Shown piece by piece: positions 14,631-30,393 of a stretch of 64,000 nucleotides of DNA; position 1 is the stretch's first letter, and each line of letters begins with the position of its first letter. The notes beneath the pieces were generated by a model. The model was not told where the DNA came from and did not search any database. It saw only the letters and a program-made list of their open reading frames with translations. The translations under genes and the position numbers were made by a program. Source of the stretch: Megachile rotundata (taxonomy: Eukaryota > Arthropoda > Insecta > Hymenoptera > Megachilidae); assembly GCF_050947335.1 (NCBI RefSeq), contig NW_027474121.1, positions 1-64,000 on the forward strand, in the 5' to 3' direction.

Positions 14631-17081
14631 TTAGCGTAATAAGTATAGTAATTGTCGTTCTATCGATCATATAAGCATAATATCGCTAATAATATGAGTT
14701 AGATTGATAATAATAAGAGTAATGAGTATAGTAATTGTCGTACTATCGATCATATAAGCATAATATGGCTAATAATATGAGTTAGATTGATAATAATAAG
14801 AGTAATGAGTATAGTAATTGTCGTACTATCGATCATATCTGCATAATTGGCTAATAATATGAGCCAGATTGATAATAATAAGAGTAATAAGTATAGTAAT
14901 TGTCGTTCTATCGGTCATATAACCATAATATGGCTGATAATATGAGTTAGATTGATAATAGTGAGTGTAATAAGTAACGTAATTGTCGTTCTATCGATCA
15001 TATAAGCACAATATCGCTAATAATATGAGTTAGATTGATAATAATAAGAGTAATGAGTATAGTAATTGTCGTACTATCGGTCATATAACCATGATATGAC
15101 TAGTAATATGAGTTAAAATGATAATAGTGAGTGTAATAAGTATAGTAATTGTCGTTCTATCGATCATATAAGCACAATATCGCTAATAATATGAGTTAGA
15201 TTGATAATAATAAGAGTAATGAGTATAGTAATTGTCGTACTATCGGTCATATAACCATGATATGACTAGTAATATGAGTTAAAATGATAATAGTGAGTGT
15301 AATAAGTATAGTAATTGTCGTTATATCGATCATGTAAGCATAATATGGCTAATAATATGAGTTAGATTGATAATAATAAGAGTAATGAGTATACTAATTG
15401 TCGTTCTATTCATCATATAAGCATAATATGGCTAATAATATGAGTTAGATTGATAATAATCAGAGTAATGAGTATAGTAATTGTCGTACTATCGGTCATA
15501 TAACCATGATATGGCTAGTAATATGAGTTAGAATGATAATAGTGAGTGTAATAAGTATAGTAATTGTCGTTATATCGATCATGTAAGCATAATATGGCTA
15601 ATAATATGAGTTAGATTGATAATAATAAGAGCAATGAGTATAGTAATTGTCGTACTATCGATCATATAAGCATAATATGGCTAATAATATGAGTTAGATT
15701 GATAATAGTGAGTGTAATAAGTATAGTAATTGTCGTTCTATCGATCATAAAAGCACAATATCGCTAATAATATGAGTTAGATTGATAATAATAAGAGTAA
15801 TACGTACAGTAATTGTCGTTATATCGATCATATAAGCACAATATGGCTAATAATATGAGTTAGATTGATAATAATAAGAGTAATAGGTATAGTAATTGTC
15901 GTTCTATCGATCATATAAGCATAATACGGCTAATAATATGAGTTAGATTGATAATAGTGAGTGTAATAAGTATAGTAATTGTCGTTCTATCGATCATATA
16001 AGCATAATCTGGCTAATAATATGAGTTAGATTGATAATAGTGAGTGTAATAAGTATAGTAATTGTCGTTCTATCGATCATATAAGCACAATATCGCTAAT
16101 AATATGAGTTAGATTGATAATAATAAGAGTAATTTCTACAGTAATTGTCGTTATATCGATCATATAAGCATAATATTGCTAATAATATGAGTTAGATTGA
16201 TAATAATAAGAGTAATAAGTATAGTAATTGTCGTTCTATCGATCATATAAGCATAATATGGTTAATAATATGAGTTAGATTGATAATAATAAGAGTAATG
16301 AGTATAGTAATTGTCGTACTATCGATCATATAAGCATGATATGGCTAGTAATATGAGTTAGATCGATAATAGTGAGTGTAATAAGTATAGTAATTGTCGT
16401 TATATCGATCATGTAAGCATAATATGGCTAATAATATGAGTTAGATTGATAATAATAAGAGTAGTGAGTATAGTAATTGTCGTACTATCGGTCATATGAC
16501 CATGATATGGCTAGTAATATGAGTTAGAATGATAATAGTGAGTGTAATAAGTATAGTAATTGTCGTTCTATCGATCATATAATCATAATCTGGCTAATAA
16601 TATGAGTTAGATTGACAATAGTGAGTGTAATAAGTATAGTAATTGTCGTACTATCGGTCATATAACCATGATATGGCTAGTAATATGAGTTAGAATGATA
16701 ATAGTGAGTGTAATAAGTATAGTAATTGTCGTTATATCGATCATGTAAGCATAATATGGCTAATAATATGAGTTAGATTGATAATAATAAGAGTAGTGAG
16801 TATAGTAATTGTCGTACTATCGGTCATATGACCATGATATGGCTAGTAATATGAGTTAGAATGATAATAGTGAGTGTAATAAGTATAGTAATTGTCGTTC
16901 TATCGATCATATAAGCATAATCTGGCTAATAATATGAGTTAGATTGACAATAGTGAGTGTAATAAGTATAGTAATTGTCGTACTATCGGTCATATAACCA
17001 TGATATGGCTAGTAATATGAGTTAGAATGATAATAGTGAGTGTATTAAGTATAGTAATTGTCGTTCTATCGATCATATAAG
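14631..17081 (+). repeat. Long-range duplicate block, copy 1 (pairs with ~35955-38405)
   Basis: Three separated landmarks sit at the same offset of 21324 bp from their partners: TTAGCG (14631 and 35955), CAGAGTAATG (15461 and 36785) and AATTTC (16131 and 37455). The offset equals 257 x 83 minus 7, and seven 82-bp monomers lie between. The copies part at about 17082/38406, where the downstream copy lacks one monomer. A few single-base differences separate them. Confidence 0.82.
14769..14850 (+). repeat. 82-bp monomer, CATAATTGG type (exemplar of 6)
   Basis: Reads GCATAATTGG instead of GCATAATATGG near its 3' end and is always followed by a monomer with GAGCCAG. Further copies are 23647-23728, 24974-25055, 30617-30698, 36093-36174 and 40574-40655. 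The constant neighbour shows a single origin. Confidence 0.92.
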
Positions 17082-20000
17082 CGTAATATGGCTAATAATA
17101 TGAGTTAGATTGATAATAATAAGAGCAATAAGTATAGTAATTGTCGTTCTATCGATCATATAAGCATAATATGCTTAATAATATGAGTTTGATTGATAAT
17201 AGTAACAGTAATGAGTATACTAATTGTCGTTCTATTCATCATATAAGCATAATATGATTAATAATATGAGTTAAATTGATAATAATAAGAGTAATAAGTA
17301 TAGTAATTGTCGTTCTATCGATCACATAAGTATAATATGGCTAATAATAGGAGTTAGATTGATAATAATATGAGTAATGTCTATAGTAATTGTCGTACTA
17401 TCGATCATATCTGCATAATATGGCTAATAATATGAGCTAGATTGATAATAATAAGAGTAATAAGTACAGTAATTGTCGTTATATGGATCATATAAGCATA
17501 ATATGGCGGATAATATGAGTTAGATTGATAATAATAAGAGTAATGAGTATAATAATTGTCGTACTATCGGTCATATAACCATGATATGGCTAGTAATATG
17601 AGTTAGATTGATAATAATAAGAATAATGAGTATAGTAATTGTCGTCCTATCGATCACATAAGCATAATATGGCTAATAATATGAGTTAGATTGATAATAG
17701 TGAGTGTAATAGGTATAGTAATTGTCGTTCTATCGTTCATATAAGCACAATATGGCTAATAATATGAGTTAGATTGATAATAATAAGAGTAGTAAGTACA
17801 GTAATTGTCGTTATATCGATCATATAAGCATAATATGGTTAATAATATGAGTTAGATTGATAACAATAAGAGTAATGAGTATAGTAATTGCCGTACTATC
17901 GGTCATATAACCATGATATGACTAGTAATATGAGTTAAAATGATAATAGTGAGTGTAATAAGTATAGTAATTGTCGTTATATCGATCATGTGAGCATAAT
18001 ATGGCTAATAATATGAGTTAGATTGATAATAATAAGAGTAATGAGTATAGTAATTGTCGTACTATCGGTCATATAACCATAATATGGCTAATAATATGAG
18101 TTAGATTGATAATAGTGAGTGTAATAAGTATAGTAATTGTCATTATATCGATCATGTAAGCATAATATGGCTAATAATATGAGTGAGATTGATAATAATA
18201 AGAGTAGTAAGTACAGTAATTGTCGTTATATCGATCATATAAGCATAATGTGGCTAATAATATGAGTTAGATTGATAATAGTGAGTGTAATAAGTATAGT
18301 AATTGTCGTTCTATCGATCATATAAGCGTAATATGGCTAATAATATGAGTTAGATTGATAATAATAAGAGCAATAAGTATGGTCAATGTCGTTCTAACGA
18401 TCATATCTGCATAATATGGTCAATAATATGACTTAGATTGGTAATAATAAGAGTAATAAGTATAGTAATTGTGGTTCTATCGATCATATAACCATAATAT
18501 GGCTAATAATATGAGTTAGATTGATAATAGTGAGTGTAATAAGTATAGTAATTGTCGTTCTATCGTTCATATAAGCACAATATGGCTAATAATATGAGTT
18601 AGATTGATAATAATAAGAGTAGTAAGTACAGTAATTGTCGTTATATCGATCATATAAGCATAATGTGGCTAATAATATGAGTTAGATTGATAATAGTGAG
18701 TGTAATAAGTATAGTAATTGTCGTTCTATCGATCATATAAGCGTAATATGGCTAATAATATGAGTTAGATTGATAATAATAAGAGTAATAAGTATAGTAA
18801 TTGTCGTTCTATCGATCATATAAGCATAATATGGTTAATAATATGAGTTAGATTGATAAGAATAAGAGTAATGAGTATAGTAATTGTCGTACTATCGATC
18901 ATATAAGCATGATATGGCTAGTAATATGAGTTAGATTGATAATAGTGAGTGTAATAAGTATAGTAATTGTCGTTATATCGATCATGTAAGCATAATATGT
19001 CTAATAATATGAGTTAGATTGATAATAGTGAGTGTATTAAGTATAGTAATTGTCGTTCTATCGATCATATAAGCGTAATATGGCTAATAATATGAGTTAG
19101 ATTGATAATAATAAGAGCAATAAGTATAGTAATTGTCGTTCTATCGATCATATAAGCATAATATGCTTAATAATATGAGTTTGATTGATAATAATAAGAG
19201 TAATGAGTATACTAATTGTCGTTCTATTCATCATATAAGCATAATATGATTAATAATATGAGTTAAATTGATAATAATAAGAGTAATAAGTATAGTAATT
19301 GTCGTTCTATCGATCACATAAGTATAATATGGCTAATAATAGGAGTTAGATTGATAATAATATGAGTAATGTCTATAGTAATTGTCGTACTATCGATCAT
19401 ATCTGCATAATATGGCTAATAATATGAGCTAGATTGATAATAATAAGAGTAATAAGTACAGTAATTGTCGTTATATGGATCATATAAGCATAATATGGCG
19501 GATAATATGAGTTAGATTGATAATAATAAGAGTAATAAGTACAGTAATTGTCGTTCTATCGATCATATAAGCATAATATGGCTAATAAAATGAGTTAGAT
19601 TGATAATAATCAGAGTAATAAGTACAGTAATTGTCGTTATATCGGTCATATAAGCATAATATGGCTAATAATATGAGTTAGATTGATAATAATAAGAGTA
19701 ATAAGTATAGTAATTGTCGTTCTATCGATCATATAAGCATAATACGGCTAATAATATGAGTTAGATTGATAATAGTGAGTGTAATAAGTATAGTAATTGT
19801 CGTTCTATCGATCATATAAGCATAATCTGGCTAATAATATGAGTTAGATTGACAATAGTGAGTGTAATAAGTATAGTAATTGTCGTACTATCGGTCATAT
19901 AACCATGATATGGCTAGTAATATGAGTTAGAATGATAATAGTGAGTGTAATAAGTATAGTAATTGTCGTTATACCGATCATGTAAGCATAATATGGCTAA

Positions 20001-23000
20001 TAATATGAGTTAGATTGATAATAATAAGAGTAATGAGTATAGTAAGTGTCGTACTATCGATCATATAAGCATAATATGGCTAATAATATGAGTTAGATTG
20101 ATAATAATAAGAGCAATAAGTATAGTAATTGTCGTTCTATCGATCATATCTGCATAATATGGTTAATAATATGAGTTAGATTGATAACAATAAGAGTAAT
20201 GAGTATAGTAATTGCCGTACTATCGGTCATATAACCATGATATGACTAGTAATATGAGTTAAAATGATAATAGTGAGTGTAATAAGTATAGTAATTGTCG
20301 TTATATCGATCATGTAAGCATAATATGGCTAATAATATGAGTTAGATTGATAATAATAAGAGTAATGAGTATAGTAATTGTCGTACTATCGGTCATATAA
20401 CCATAATATGGCTAATAATATGAGTTAGATTGATAATAGTGAGTGTAATAAGTATAGTAATTGTCATTATATCGATCATGTAAGCATAATTTGGCTAATA
20501 ATATGAGTTAGATTGATAATAATAAGAGAAATAAGTACAGTAATTGTCGTTATATCGATCATATAAGCATAATATTGCTAATAACATGAGTTAGATTGAT
20601 AATAATAAGAGTAATGAGTATAGTAATTGTCGTTCTATCGATCATATAAGCATAATATGGCTAATAATATGAGTTAGATTGATAATAATAAGAGTAATGA
20701 GTATACTAATTGTCGTTCTATTCATCATATAAGCATAATATGGTTAATAATATGAGTTAGATTGATAATAATAAGAGTAATAAGTATAGTAATTGTCGTT
20801 CTATCGATCACATAAGTATAATATGGCTAATAATAGGAGTTAGATTGATAATAATAAGAGTAATGTGTATAGTAATTGTCGTACTATCGATCATATCTGC
20901 ATAATATGGCTAATAATATGAGCTAGATTGATAATAATAAGAGTAATAAGTACAGTAATTGTCGTTATATGGATCATATAAGCATAATATGGCGGATAAT
21001 ATGAGTTAGATTGATAATAACAAGAGTAATGAGTATAGTAATTGTCGTTCTATCGACCACGTAAGCATAATATGGCTAATAATTGAGTTAGATTGATAAT
21101 AATAAAAGTAATGAGTATAGTAATTGTCGTACTATCGATCATATAAGCATAATATGGCTAATAATATGAGTTAGATTGATAATAATAAGAGTAATAAGTA
21201 TAGTAATTGTGGTTCTATCGATCATATAACCATAATATGGCTGATAATATGAGTTAGATTGATAATAATAAGAGTAATAAGTATAGTAATTGTCGTTATA
21301 TCGATCATATAAGCATAATATTGCTAATAACATGAGTTAGATTGATAATAATAAGAGTAATAAGTATAGTAATTGTCGTTCTATCGATCATATAAGCATA
21401 ATATGGCTAATAATATGAGTTAGATTGATAATAATAAGAGTAATGAGTATACTAATTGTCGTTCTATTCATCATATAAGCATAATATGGTTAATAATATG
21501 AGTTAGATTGATAATAATAAGAGTAATAAGTATAGTAATTGTCGTTCTATCGATCACATAAGTATAATATGGCTAATAATAGGAGTTAGATTGATAATAA
21601 TAAGAGTAATGTGTATAGTAATTGTCGTACTATCGATCATATCTGCATAATATGGCTAATAATATGAGCTAGATTGATAATAATAAGAGTAATAAGTACA
21701 GTAATTGTCGTTATATGGATCATATAAGCATAATATGACGGATAATATGAGTTAGATTGATAATAACAAGGGTAATGAGTATAGTAATTGTCGTTCTATC
21801 GACCACGTAAGCATAATATGGCTAATAATTGAGTTAGATTGATAATAATAAGAGTAATGAGTATAGTAATTGTCGTACTATCGATCATATAAGCATAATA
21901 TGGCTAATGATATGAGTTAGATTGATAATAATAAGAGTAATAAGTATAGTAATTGTGGTTCTATCGATCATATAACCATAATATGGCTAATAATATGAGT
22001 TAGATTGATAATAGTGAGTGTAATAAGTATAGTAATTGTCGTTCTATCGTTCATATAAGCATAATATGCTTAATAATATGAGTTTGATTGATAATAATAA
22101 GAGTAATGAGTATACTAATTGTCGTTCTATTCATCATATAAGCATAATATGATTAATAATATGAGTTAAATTGATAATAATAAGAGTAATAAGTATAGTA
22201 ATTGTCGTTCTATCGATCACATAAGTATAATATGGCTAATAATAGGAGTTAGATTGATAATAATATGAGTAATGTCTATAGTAATTGTCGTACTATCGAT
22301 CATATCTGCATAATATGGCTAATAATATGAGCTAGATTGATAATAATAAGAGTAATAAGTACAGTAATTGTCGTTATATGGATCATATAAGCATAATATG
22401 GCGGATAATATGAGTTAGATTGATAATAATAAGAGTAATAAGTACAGTAATTGTCGTTCTATCGATCATATAAGCATAATATGGCTAATAATATGAGTTA
22501 GATTGATAATAATAAGAGTAATGAGTATACTAATTGTCGTTCTATTCATCATATAAGCATAATATGGTTAATAATATGAGTTAGATTGATAATAATAAGA
22601 ATAATGAGTATAGTAATTGTCGTCCTATCGATCACATAAGCATAATATGGCTCATAATATGAGTTAGATTGATAATAGTGAGTGTAATAAGTATAGTAAT
22701 TGTCGTTCTATCGATCATATCTGCATAATATGGTCAATAATATGAGTTAGATTGGTAATAATAGGAGTAATAAGTATAGTAATTGTCGTTCTATCGATCA
22801 TATAAGCATAATATGGTTAATAATATGAGTTAGATTGATAATAATAAGAGTAATGAGTATAGTAATTGTCGTACTATCGATCATATAAGCATGATATGGC
22901 TAGTAATATGAGTTAGATTGATAATAGTGCGTGTAATAAGTATAGTAATTGTCGTTCTATCCATCATAAAAGCACAATATCGCTAATAAAATGAGTTAGA

Positions 23001-24750
23001 TTGATAATAATCAGAGTAATAAGTACAGTAATTGTCGTTATATCGATCATATAAGCATAATATGGCTAATAATATGAGTTAGATTGATAATAATAAGAGT
23101 AATAAGTATAGTAATTGTCGTTCTATCGATCATATAAGCATAATACGGCTAATAATATGAGTTAGATTGATAATAGTGAGTGTAATAAGTATAGTAATTG
23201 TCGTTCTATCGATCATATAAGCATAATCTGGCTAATAATATGAGTTAGATTGACAATAGTGAGTGTAATAAGTATAGTAATTGTCGTACTATCGGTCATA
23301 TAACCATGATATGGCTAATAATATGAGTTAGATTGATAATAGTGGGTGTAAAAAGTATAGTAATTGTCATTATATCGATCATGTAAGCATAATATGGCTA
23401 ATAATATGAGTTAGATTTATAATAATAAGAGTAATGAGTATAGCAATTGGCGTACTATCGATCATATAAGCATAATATGGCTAATAATATGAGTTAGATT
23501 GATAATAATAAGAGTGATAAGTATAGGAATTGTCGTTCTATCGGTCATATAACCATAATATGGATAATAATATGAGTTAGATTGATAATAGTGAGTGTAA
23601 TAAGTATAGTAATTGTGGTTCTATCGATCATATAGGCATAATAGTGCTAATAATATGAGTTAGATTGATAATAATAAGAGTAATGAGTATAGTAATTGTC
23701 GTACTATCGATCATATCTGCATAATTGGCTAATAATATGAGCCAGATTGATAATAATAAGAGTAATAAGTATAGTAATTGTCGTTCTATCGGTCATATAA
23801 CCATAATATGGCTGATAATATGAGTTAGATTGATAATAGTGAGTGTAATAAGTAACGTAATTGTCGTTCTATCGATCATATAAGCACAATATCGCTAATA
23901 ATATGAGTTAGATTGATAATAATAAGAGTAATGAGTATAGTAATTGTCGTACTATCGGTCATATAGCCATGATATGACTAGTAATATGAGTTAAAATGAT
24001 AATAGTGAGTGTAATAAGTATAGTAATTGTCGTTCGATCGATCATATAAGCACAATATCGCTAATAATATGAGTTAGATTGATAATAATAAGAGTAATGA
24101 GTATAGTAATTGTCGTACTATCGGTCATATAACCATGATATGACTAGTAATATGAGTTAAAATGATAATAGTGAGTGTAATAAGTATAGTAATTGTCGTT
24201 ATATCGATCATGTAAGCATAATATGGCTAATAATATGAGTTAGATTGATAATAATAAGAGTAATGAGTATACTAATTGTCGTTCTATTCATCATATAAGC
24301 ATAATATGGCTAATAATATGAGTTAGATTGATAATAATAAGAGTAATGAGTATAGTAATTGTCGTACTATCGGTCATATAACCATGATATGGCTAGTAAT
24401 ATGAGTTAGAATGATAATAGTGAGTGTAATAAGTATAGTAATTGTCGTTATATCGATCATGTAAGCATAATATGGCTAATAATATGAGTTAGATTGATAA
24501 TAATAAGAGCAATGAGTATAGTAATTGTCGTACTATCGATCATATAAGCATAATATGGCTAATAATATGAGTTAGATTGATAATAATAAGAGCAATACGT
24601 ATAGTAATTGTCGTTCAATCGACCATATCTGCATAATATGGTTAATAATATGAGCTAGATTAATAATAATAAGAGTAATAAGTACAGTAATTGTCGTTAT
24701 ATCGATCATATAAGCATAATGTGGCTAATAATATGAGTTAGATTGATAAT

Positions 24751-27700
24751 ATTGAGCGTAATAAGTATATTAATTGTTGTTCTATCGATCATATAAGCAT
24801 AATGTGGCTAATAAAATGAGTTAGATTGATAATAGTTAGCGTAATAAGTATAGTAATTGTCGTTCTATCGATCATATAAGCATAATATCGCTAATAATAT
24901 GAGTTAGATTGATAATAATAAGAGTAATGAGTATAGTAATTGTCGTACTATCGATCATATAAGCATAATATGGCTAATAATATGAGTTAGATTGATAATA
25001 ATAAGAGTAATGAGTATAGTAATTGTCGTACTATCGATCATATCTGCATAATTGGCTAATAATATGAGCCAGATTGATAATAATAAGAGTAATAAGTATA
25101 GTAATTGTCGTTCTATCGGTCATATAACCATAATATGGCTCATAATATGAGTTAGATTGATAATAGTGAGTGTAATAAGTAACGTAATTGTCGTTCTATC
25201 GATCATATAAGCACAATATCGCTAATAATATGAGTTAGATTGATAATAATAAGAGTAATGAGTATAGTAATTGTCGTACTATCGGTCATATAACCATGAT
25301 ATGACTAGTAATATGAGTTAAAATGATAATAGTGAGTGTAATAAGTATAGTAATTGTCGTTCTATCGATCATATAAGCACAATATCGCTAATAATATGAG
25401 TTAGATTGATAATAATAAGAGTAATGAGTATAGTAATTGTCGTACTATCGGTCATATAACCATGATATGACTAGTAATATGAGTTAAAATGATAATAGTG
25501 AGTGTAATAAGTATAGTAATTGTCGTTATATCGATCATGTAAGCATAATATGGCTAATAATATGAGTTAGATTGATAATAATAAGAGTAATGAGTATACT
25601 AATTGTCGTTCTATTCATCATATAAGCATAATATGATTAATAATATGAGTTAAATTGATAATAATAAGAGTAATAAGTATAGTAATTGTCGTTCTATCGA
25701 TCATATCTGCATAATATGGCTAATAATATGAGTTAGACTGATAACAGTGAGTGTACTAAGTATAGTAAGTGTCGTTCTATCGATCATATTAGCATAATAT
25801 GGCTAATAATATGAGTTAGATTGATAATAATAAGAGTAGTAAGTACAGTAATTGTCGTTATATCGATCATATAAGCATAATGTGGCTAATAATATGAGTT
25901 AGATTGATAATAGTGAGTGTAATAAGTATAGTAATTGTCGTTCTATCGATCATATAAGCGTAATATGGCTAATAATATGAGTTAGATTGATAATAATAAG
26001 AGCAATAAGTATAGTAATTGTCGTTCTAACGATCATATCTGCATAATATGGTCAATAATATGAGTTAGATTGGTAATAATAAGAGTAATAAGTATAGTAA
26101 TTGTCGTTCTATCGATCATATAAGCATAATATGGTTAATAATATGAGTTTGATTGATAATAATAAGAGTAATGAGTATACTAATTGTCGTTCTATTCATC
26201 ATATAAGCATAATATGATTAATAATATGAGTTAAATTGATAATAATAAGAGTAATGAGTATAGTTATTGTCGTACTATCGATCATATAAGCATGATATGG
26301 CTAGTAATATGAGTTAGATTGATAATAGTGAGTGTAATAAGTATAGTAATTGTCGTTCTATCGATCATATAAGCATAATCTGGCTAATAATATGAGTTAG
26401 ATTGATAATAATAAGAGTAATAGGTATAGCAATTGTCGTTCTATCGATCATATAAGCATAATACGGCTAATAATATGAGTTAGATTGATAATAATAAGAG
26501 TAATGAGTATAGTAATTGTCGTTCTATCGATCATATTTGCATAATATGGTTAATAATATGAGTTAGATTGATAGCAGTGAGTGTAATAAATATAGTAATT
26601 GTGGTTCTATCGATCATATAAGCATAATATGGCTAATAATATGAGTTAGATTGATAATAATAAGAGTAATGAGTATAGTAATTGTCGTACTATCGGTCAT
26701 ATAACCATGATATGGCTAGTAATATGAGTTAGAATGATAATAGTGAGTGTAATAAGTATAGTAATTGTCGTTATATCGATCATGTAAGCATAATATGGCT
26801 AATAATATGAGTTAGATTTATAATAATAAGAGTAATGAGTATAGCAATTGGCGTACTATCGATCATATAAGCATAATATGGCTAATAATATGAGTTAGAT
26901 TGATAATAATAAGAGTGATAAGTATAGGAATTGTCGTTCTATCGGTCATATAACCATAATATGGATAATAATATGAGTTAGATTGATAATAGTGAGTGTA
27001 ATAAGTATAGTAATTGTGGTTCTATCGATCATATAGGCATAATAGTGCTAATAATATGAGTTAGATTGATAATAATAAGAGTAATGAGTATAGTAATTGT
27101 GGTTCTATCGATCATATAAGCATAATATGGCTAATAATATGAGTTAGATTGATAATAATAAGAGTAATAAGTATAGTAATTGTCGATCTATCGATCACAT
27201 CTGCATAATATGGGTAATAATATGAGTTAGATTGATAATAATAAGAGTAATGAGTATAGTAAGTGTCGTACTATCGATCATATAAGCATAATGTGGCTAA
27301 TAATATGAGTTAGATTGATAATAGTGAGTGTAATAAGTATAGTAATTGTCGTTCTATCGATCATATAAGCGTAATATGGCTAATAATATGAGTTAGATTG
27401 ATAATAATAAGAGCAATAAGTATAGTAATTGTCGTTCTAACGATCATATCTGCATAATATGGTCAATAATATGAGTTAGATTGGTAATAATAAGAGTAAT
27501 AAGTACAGTAATTGTCGTTCTATCGATCATATAAGCATAATATGGTTAATAATATGAGTTTGATTGATAATAATAAGAGTAATGAGTATACTAATTGTCG
27601 TTCTATTCATCATATAAGCATAATATGATTAATAATATGAGTTAAATTGATAATAATAAGAGTAATAAGTATAGTAATTGTCGTTCTATCGATCACATAA

Positions 27701-30393
27701 GTATAATATGGCTAATAATAGGAGTTCGATTGATAATAATAAGAGTAATGTCTATAGTAATTGTCGTACTATCGATCATATCTGCATAATATGGCTAATA
27801 ATATGAGCTAGATTGATAATAATAAGAGTAATAAGTAGAGTAATTGTCGTTATATGGATCATATAAGCATGATATGGCGGATAATATGAGTTAGATTGAT
27901 AATAATAAGAGTAATGAGTATACTAATTGTCGTTCTATTCATCATATAAGCATAATATGGTTAATAATATGAGTTAGATTGATAATAATAAGAATCATGA
28001 GTATAGTAATTGTCGTCCTATCGATCACATAAGCATAATATGGCTCATAATATGAGTTAGATTGATAATAGTGAGTGTAATAAGTATTGTAATTGTCGTT
28101 CTATCGATCATATCTGCATAATATGGTCAATAATATGAGTTAGATTGGTAATAATAAGAGTAATAAGTATAGTAATTGTCGTTCTATCGATCATATAAGC
28201 ATAATATGGTTAATAATATGAGTTAGATTGATAATAATAAGAGTAATGAGTATAGTAATTGTCGTACTATCGATCATATAAGCATGATATGGCTAGTAAT
28301 ATGAGTTAGATTGATAATAGTGAGTGTAATAAGTATAGTAATTGTCGTTATATCGATCATGTAAGCATAATATGGCTAATAATATGAGTTAGATTGATAA
28401 TAATAAGAGTAATGAGTATAGTAATTGTCGTACTACCGGTCATATAACCATGATATGGCTAGTAATATGAGTTAGAATGATAATAGTGAGTGTAATAAGT
28501 ATAGTAATTGTCGTTATATCGATCATGTAAGCATAATATGGCTAATAATATGAGTTAGATTGATAATAATAAGAGCAATGAGTATAGTAATTGTCGTACT
28601 ATCGATCATATAAGCATAATATGGCTAATAATATGAGTTAGATTGATAATAGTGAGTGTAATAAGTATAGTAATTGTCGTTCCATCGATCATAAAAGCAC
28701 AATATCGCTAATAATATGAGTTAGATTGATAATAATAAGAGTAATAAGTACAGTAATTGTCGTTATATCGATCATATAAGCGTAATATGGCTAATAATAT
28801 GAGTTAGATTGATAATAATAAGAGCAATAAGTATAGTAATTGTCGTTCTAACGATCATATCTGCATAATATGGTCAATAATATGAGTTAGATTGGTAATA
28901 ATAAGAGTAATAAGTATAGTAATTGCCGTTCTATCGATCATATAAGCATAATATGGTTAATAATATGAGTTTGATTGATAATAATAAGAGTAATGAGTAT
29001 ACTAATTGTCGTTCTATTCATCATATAAGCATAATATGATTAATAATATGAGTTAAATTGATAATAATAAGAGTAATAAGTATAGTAATTGTCGTTCTAT
29101 CGATCACATAAGTATAATATGGCTAATAATAGGAGTTAGATTGATAATAATAAGAGTAATAAGTATAGTAAGTGTCGTACTATCGATCATATAAGCATAA
29201 TATGGCTAATAATATGAGTTAGATTGATAATAATAAGAGCAATAAGTATAGTAATTGTCGTTCTATCGATCATATCTGCATAATATGGTTAATAATATGA
29301 GTTAGATTGATAACAATAAGAGTAATGAGTATAGTAATTGCCGTACTATCGGTCATATAACCATGATATGACTAGTAATATGAGTTAAAATGATAATAGT
29401 GAGTGTAATAAGTATAGTAATTGTCGTTATATCGATCATGTAAGCATAATATGGCTAATAATATGAGTTAGATTGATAATAATAAGAGTAATGAGTATAG
29501 TAATTGTCGTACTATCGGTCATATAACCATAATATGGCTAATAATATGAGTTAGATTGATAATGGTGAGTGTAATAAGTATAGTAATTGTCATTATATCG
29601 ATCATGTAAGCATAATTTGGCTAATAATATGAGTTAGATTGATAATAATAAGAGAAATAAGTACAGTAATTGTCGTTATATCGATCATATGAGCATAATA
29701 TTGCTAATAACATGAGTTAGATTGATAATAATAAGAGTAATGAGTATAGTAATTGTCGTTCTATCGATCATATAAGCATAATATGGCTAATAATATGAGT
29801 TAGATTGATAATAATAAGAGTAATGAGTATACTAATTGTCGTTCTATTCATCATATAAGCATAATATGGTTAATAATATGAGTTAGATTGATAATAATAA
29901 GAGTAATAAGTATAGTAATTGTCGTTCTATCGATCACATAAGTATAATATGGCTAATAATAGGAGTTAGATTGATAATAATAAGAGTAATGTGTATAGTA
30001 ATTGTCGTACTATCGATCATATCTGCATAATATGGCTAATAATATGAGCTAGATTGATAATAATAAGAGTAATAAGTACAGTAATTGTCGTTATATGGAT
30101 CATATAAGCATAATATGGCGGATAATATGAGTTAGATTGATAATAACAAGAGTAATGAGTATAGTAATTGTCGTTCTATCGATCATATCTGCATAATATG
30201 GCTAATAATATGAGTTAGATTGATAATAATAAGAGCAATAAGTATAGTAATTGTCGTTCAGTCGACCATATCTGCATAATATGCTTAATAATATGAGCTA
30301 GATTAATAATAATAAGAGTAATAAGTACAGTAATTGTCGTTATATCGATCATATAAGCATAATGTGGCTAATAATATGAGTTAGATTGATAAT
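24751..30393 (+). repeat. Left HOR-B copy 1 (68 monomers)
   Basis: Bounded by the rare landmark ATTGAGCG at 24751 and 30394. The spacing of 5643 bp equals 68 x 83 minus 1, and the missing base is the 82-bp monomer at 24974. Two other landmarks repeat at the same 5643-bp spacing: GAGCCAG (25066, 30709) and ATAGCAG (26571, 32214). It holds two monomers at 28291-28456 that the next copy lacks. Confidence 0.92.

Larger units (their letters stand above)
11561..24750 (+). repeat. Left array, mosaic of HOR-A and HOR-B pieces
   Basis: The HOR-A landmark next appears at 23342, 142 monomers after 11561 (11781 bp = 142 x 83 minus 5, with five 82-bp monomers inside). In between, pieces of HOR-A alternate with material found again near 36-38 kb. 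No single period fits the whole stretch. Its 14.6-17.1 kb part matches 35.9-38.4 kb at a fixed offset of 21324 bp. No unique sequence is seen. Confidence 0.75.

Noticed and set aside
21139..21333. A 64-residue open frame on the minus strand, rich in Tyr and Ile
   Set aside because: It covers about 2.35 satellite monomers, and its residues are just the repeat translated in changing frames since 83 is not a multiple of 3. The many sister monomers are closed by stops. It is a chance opening, not a gene.
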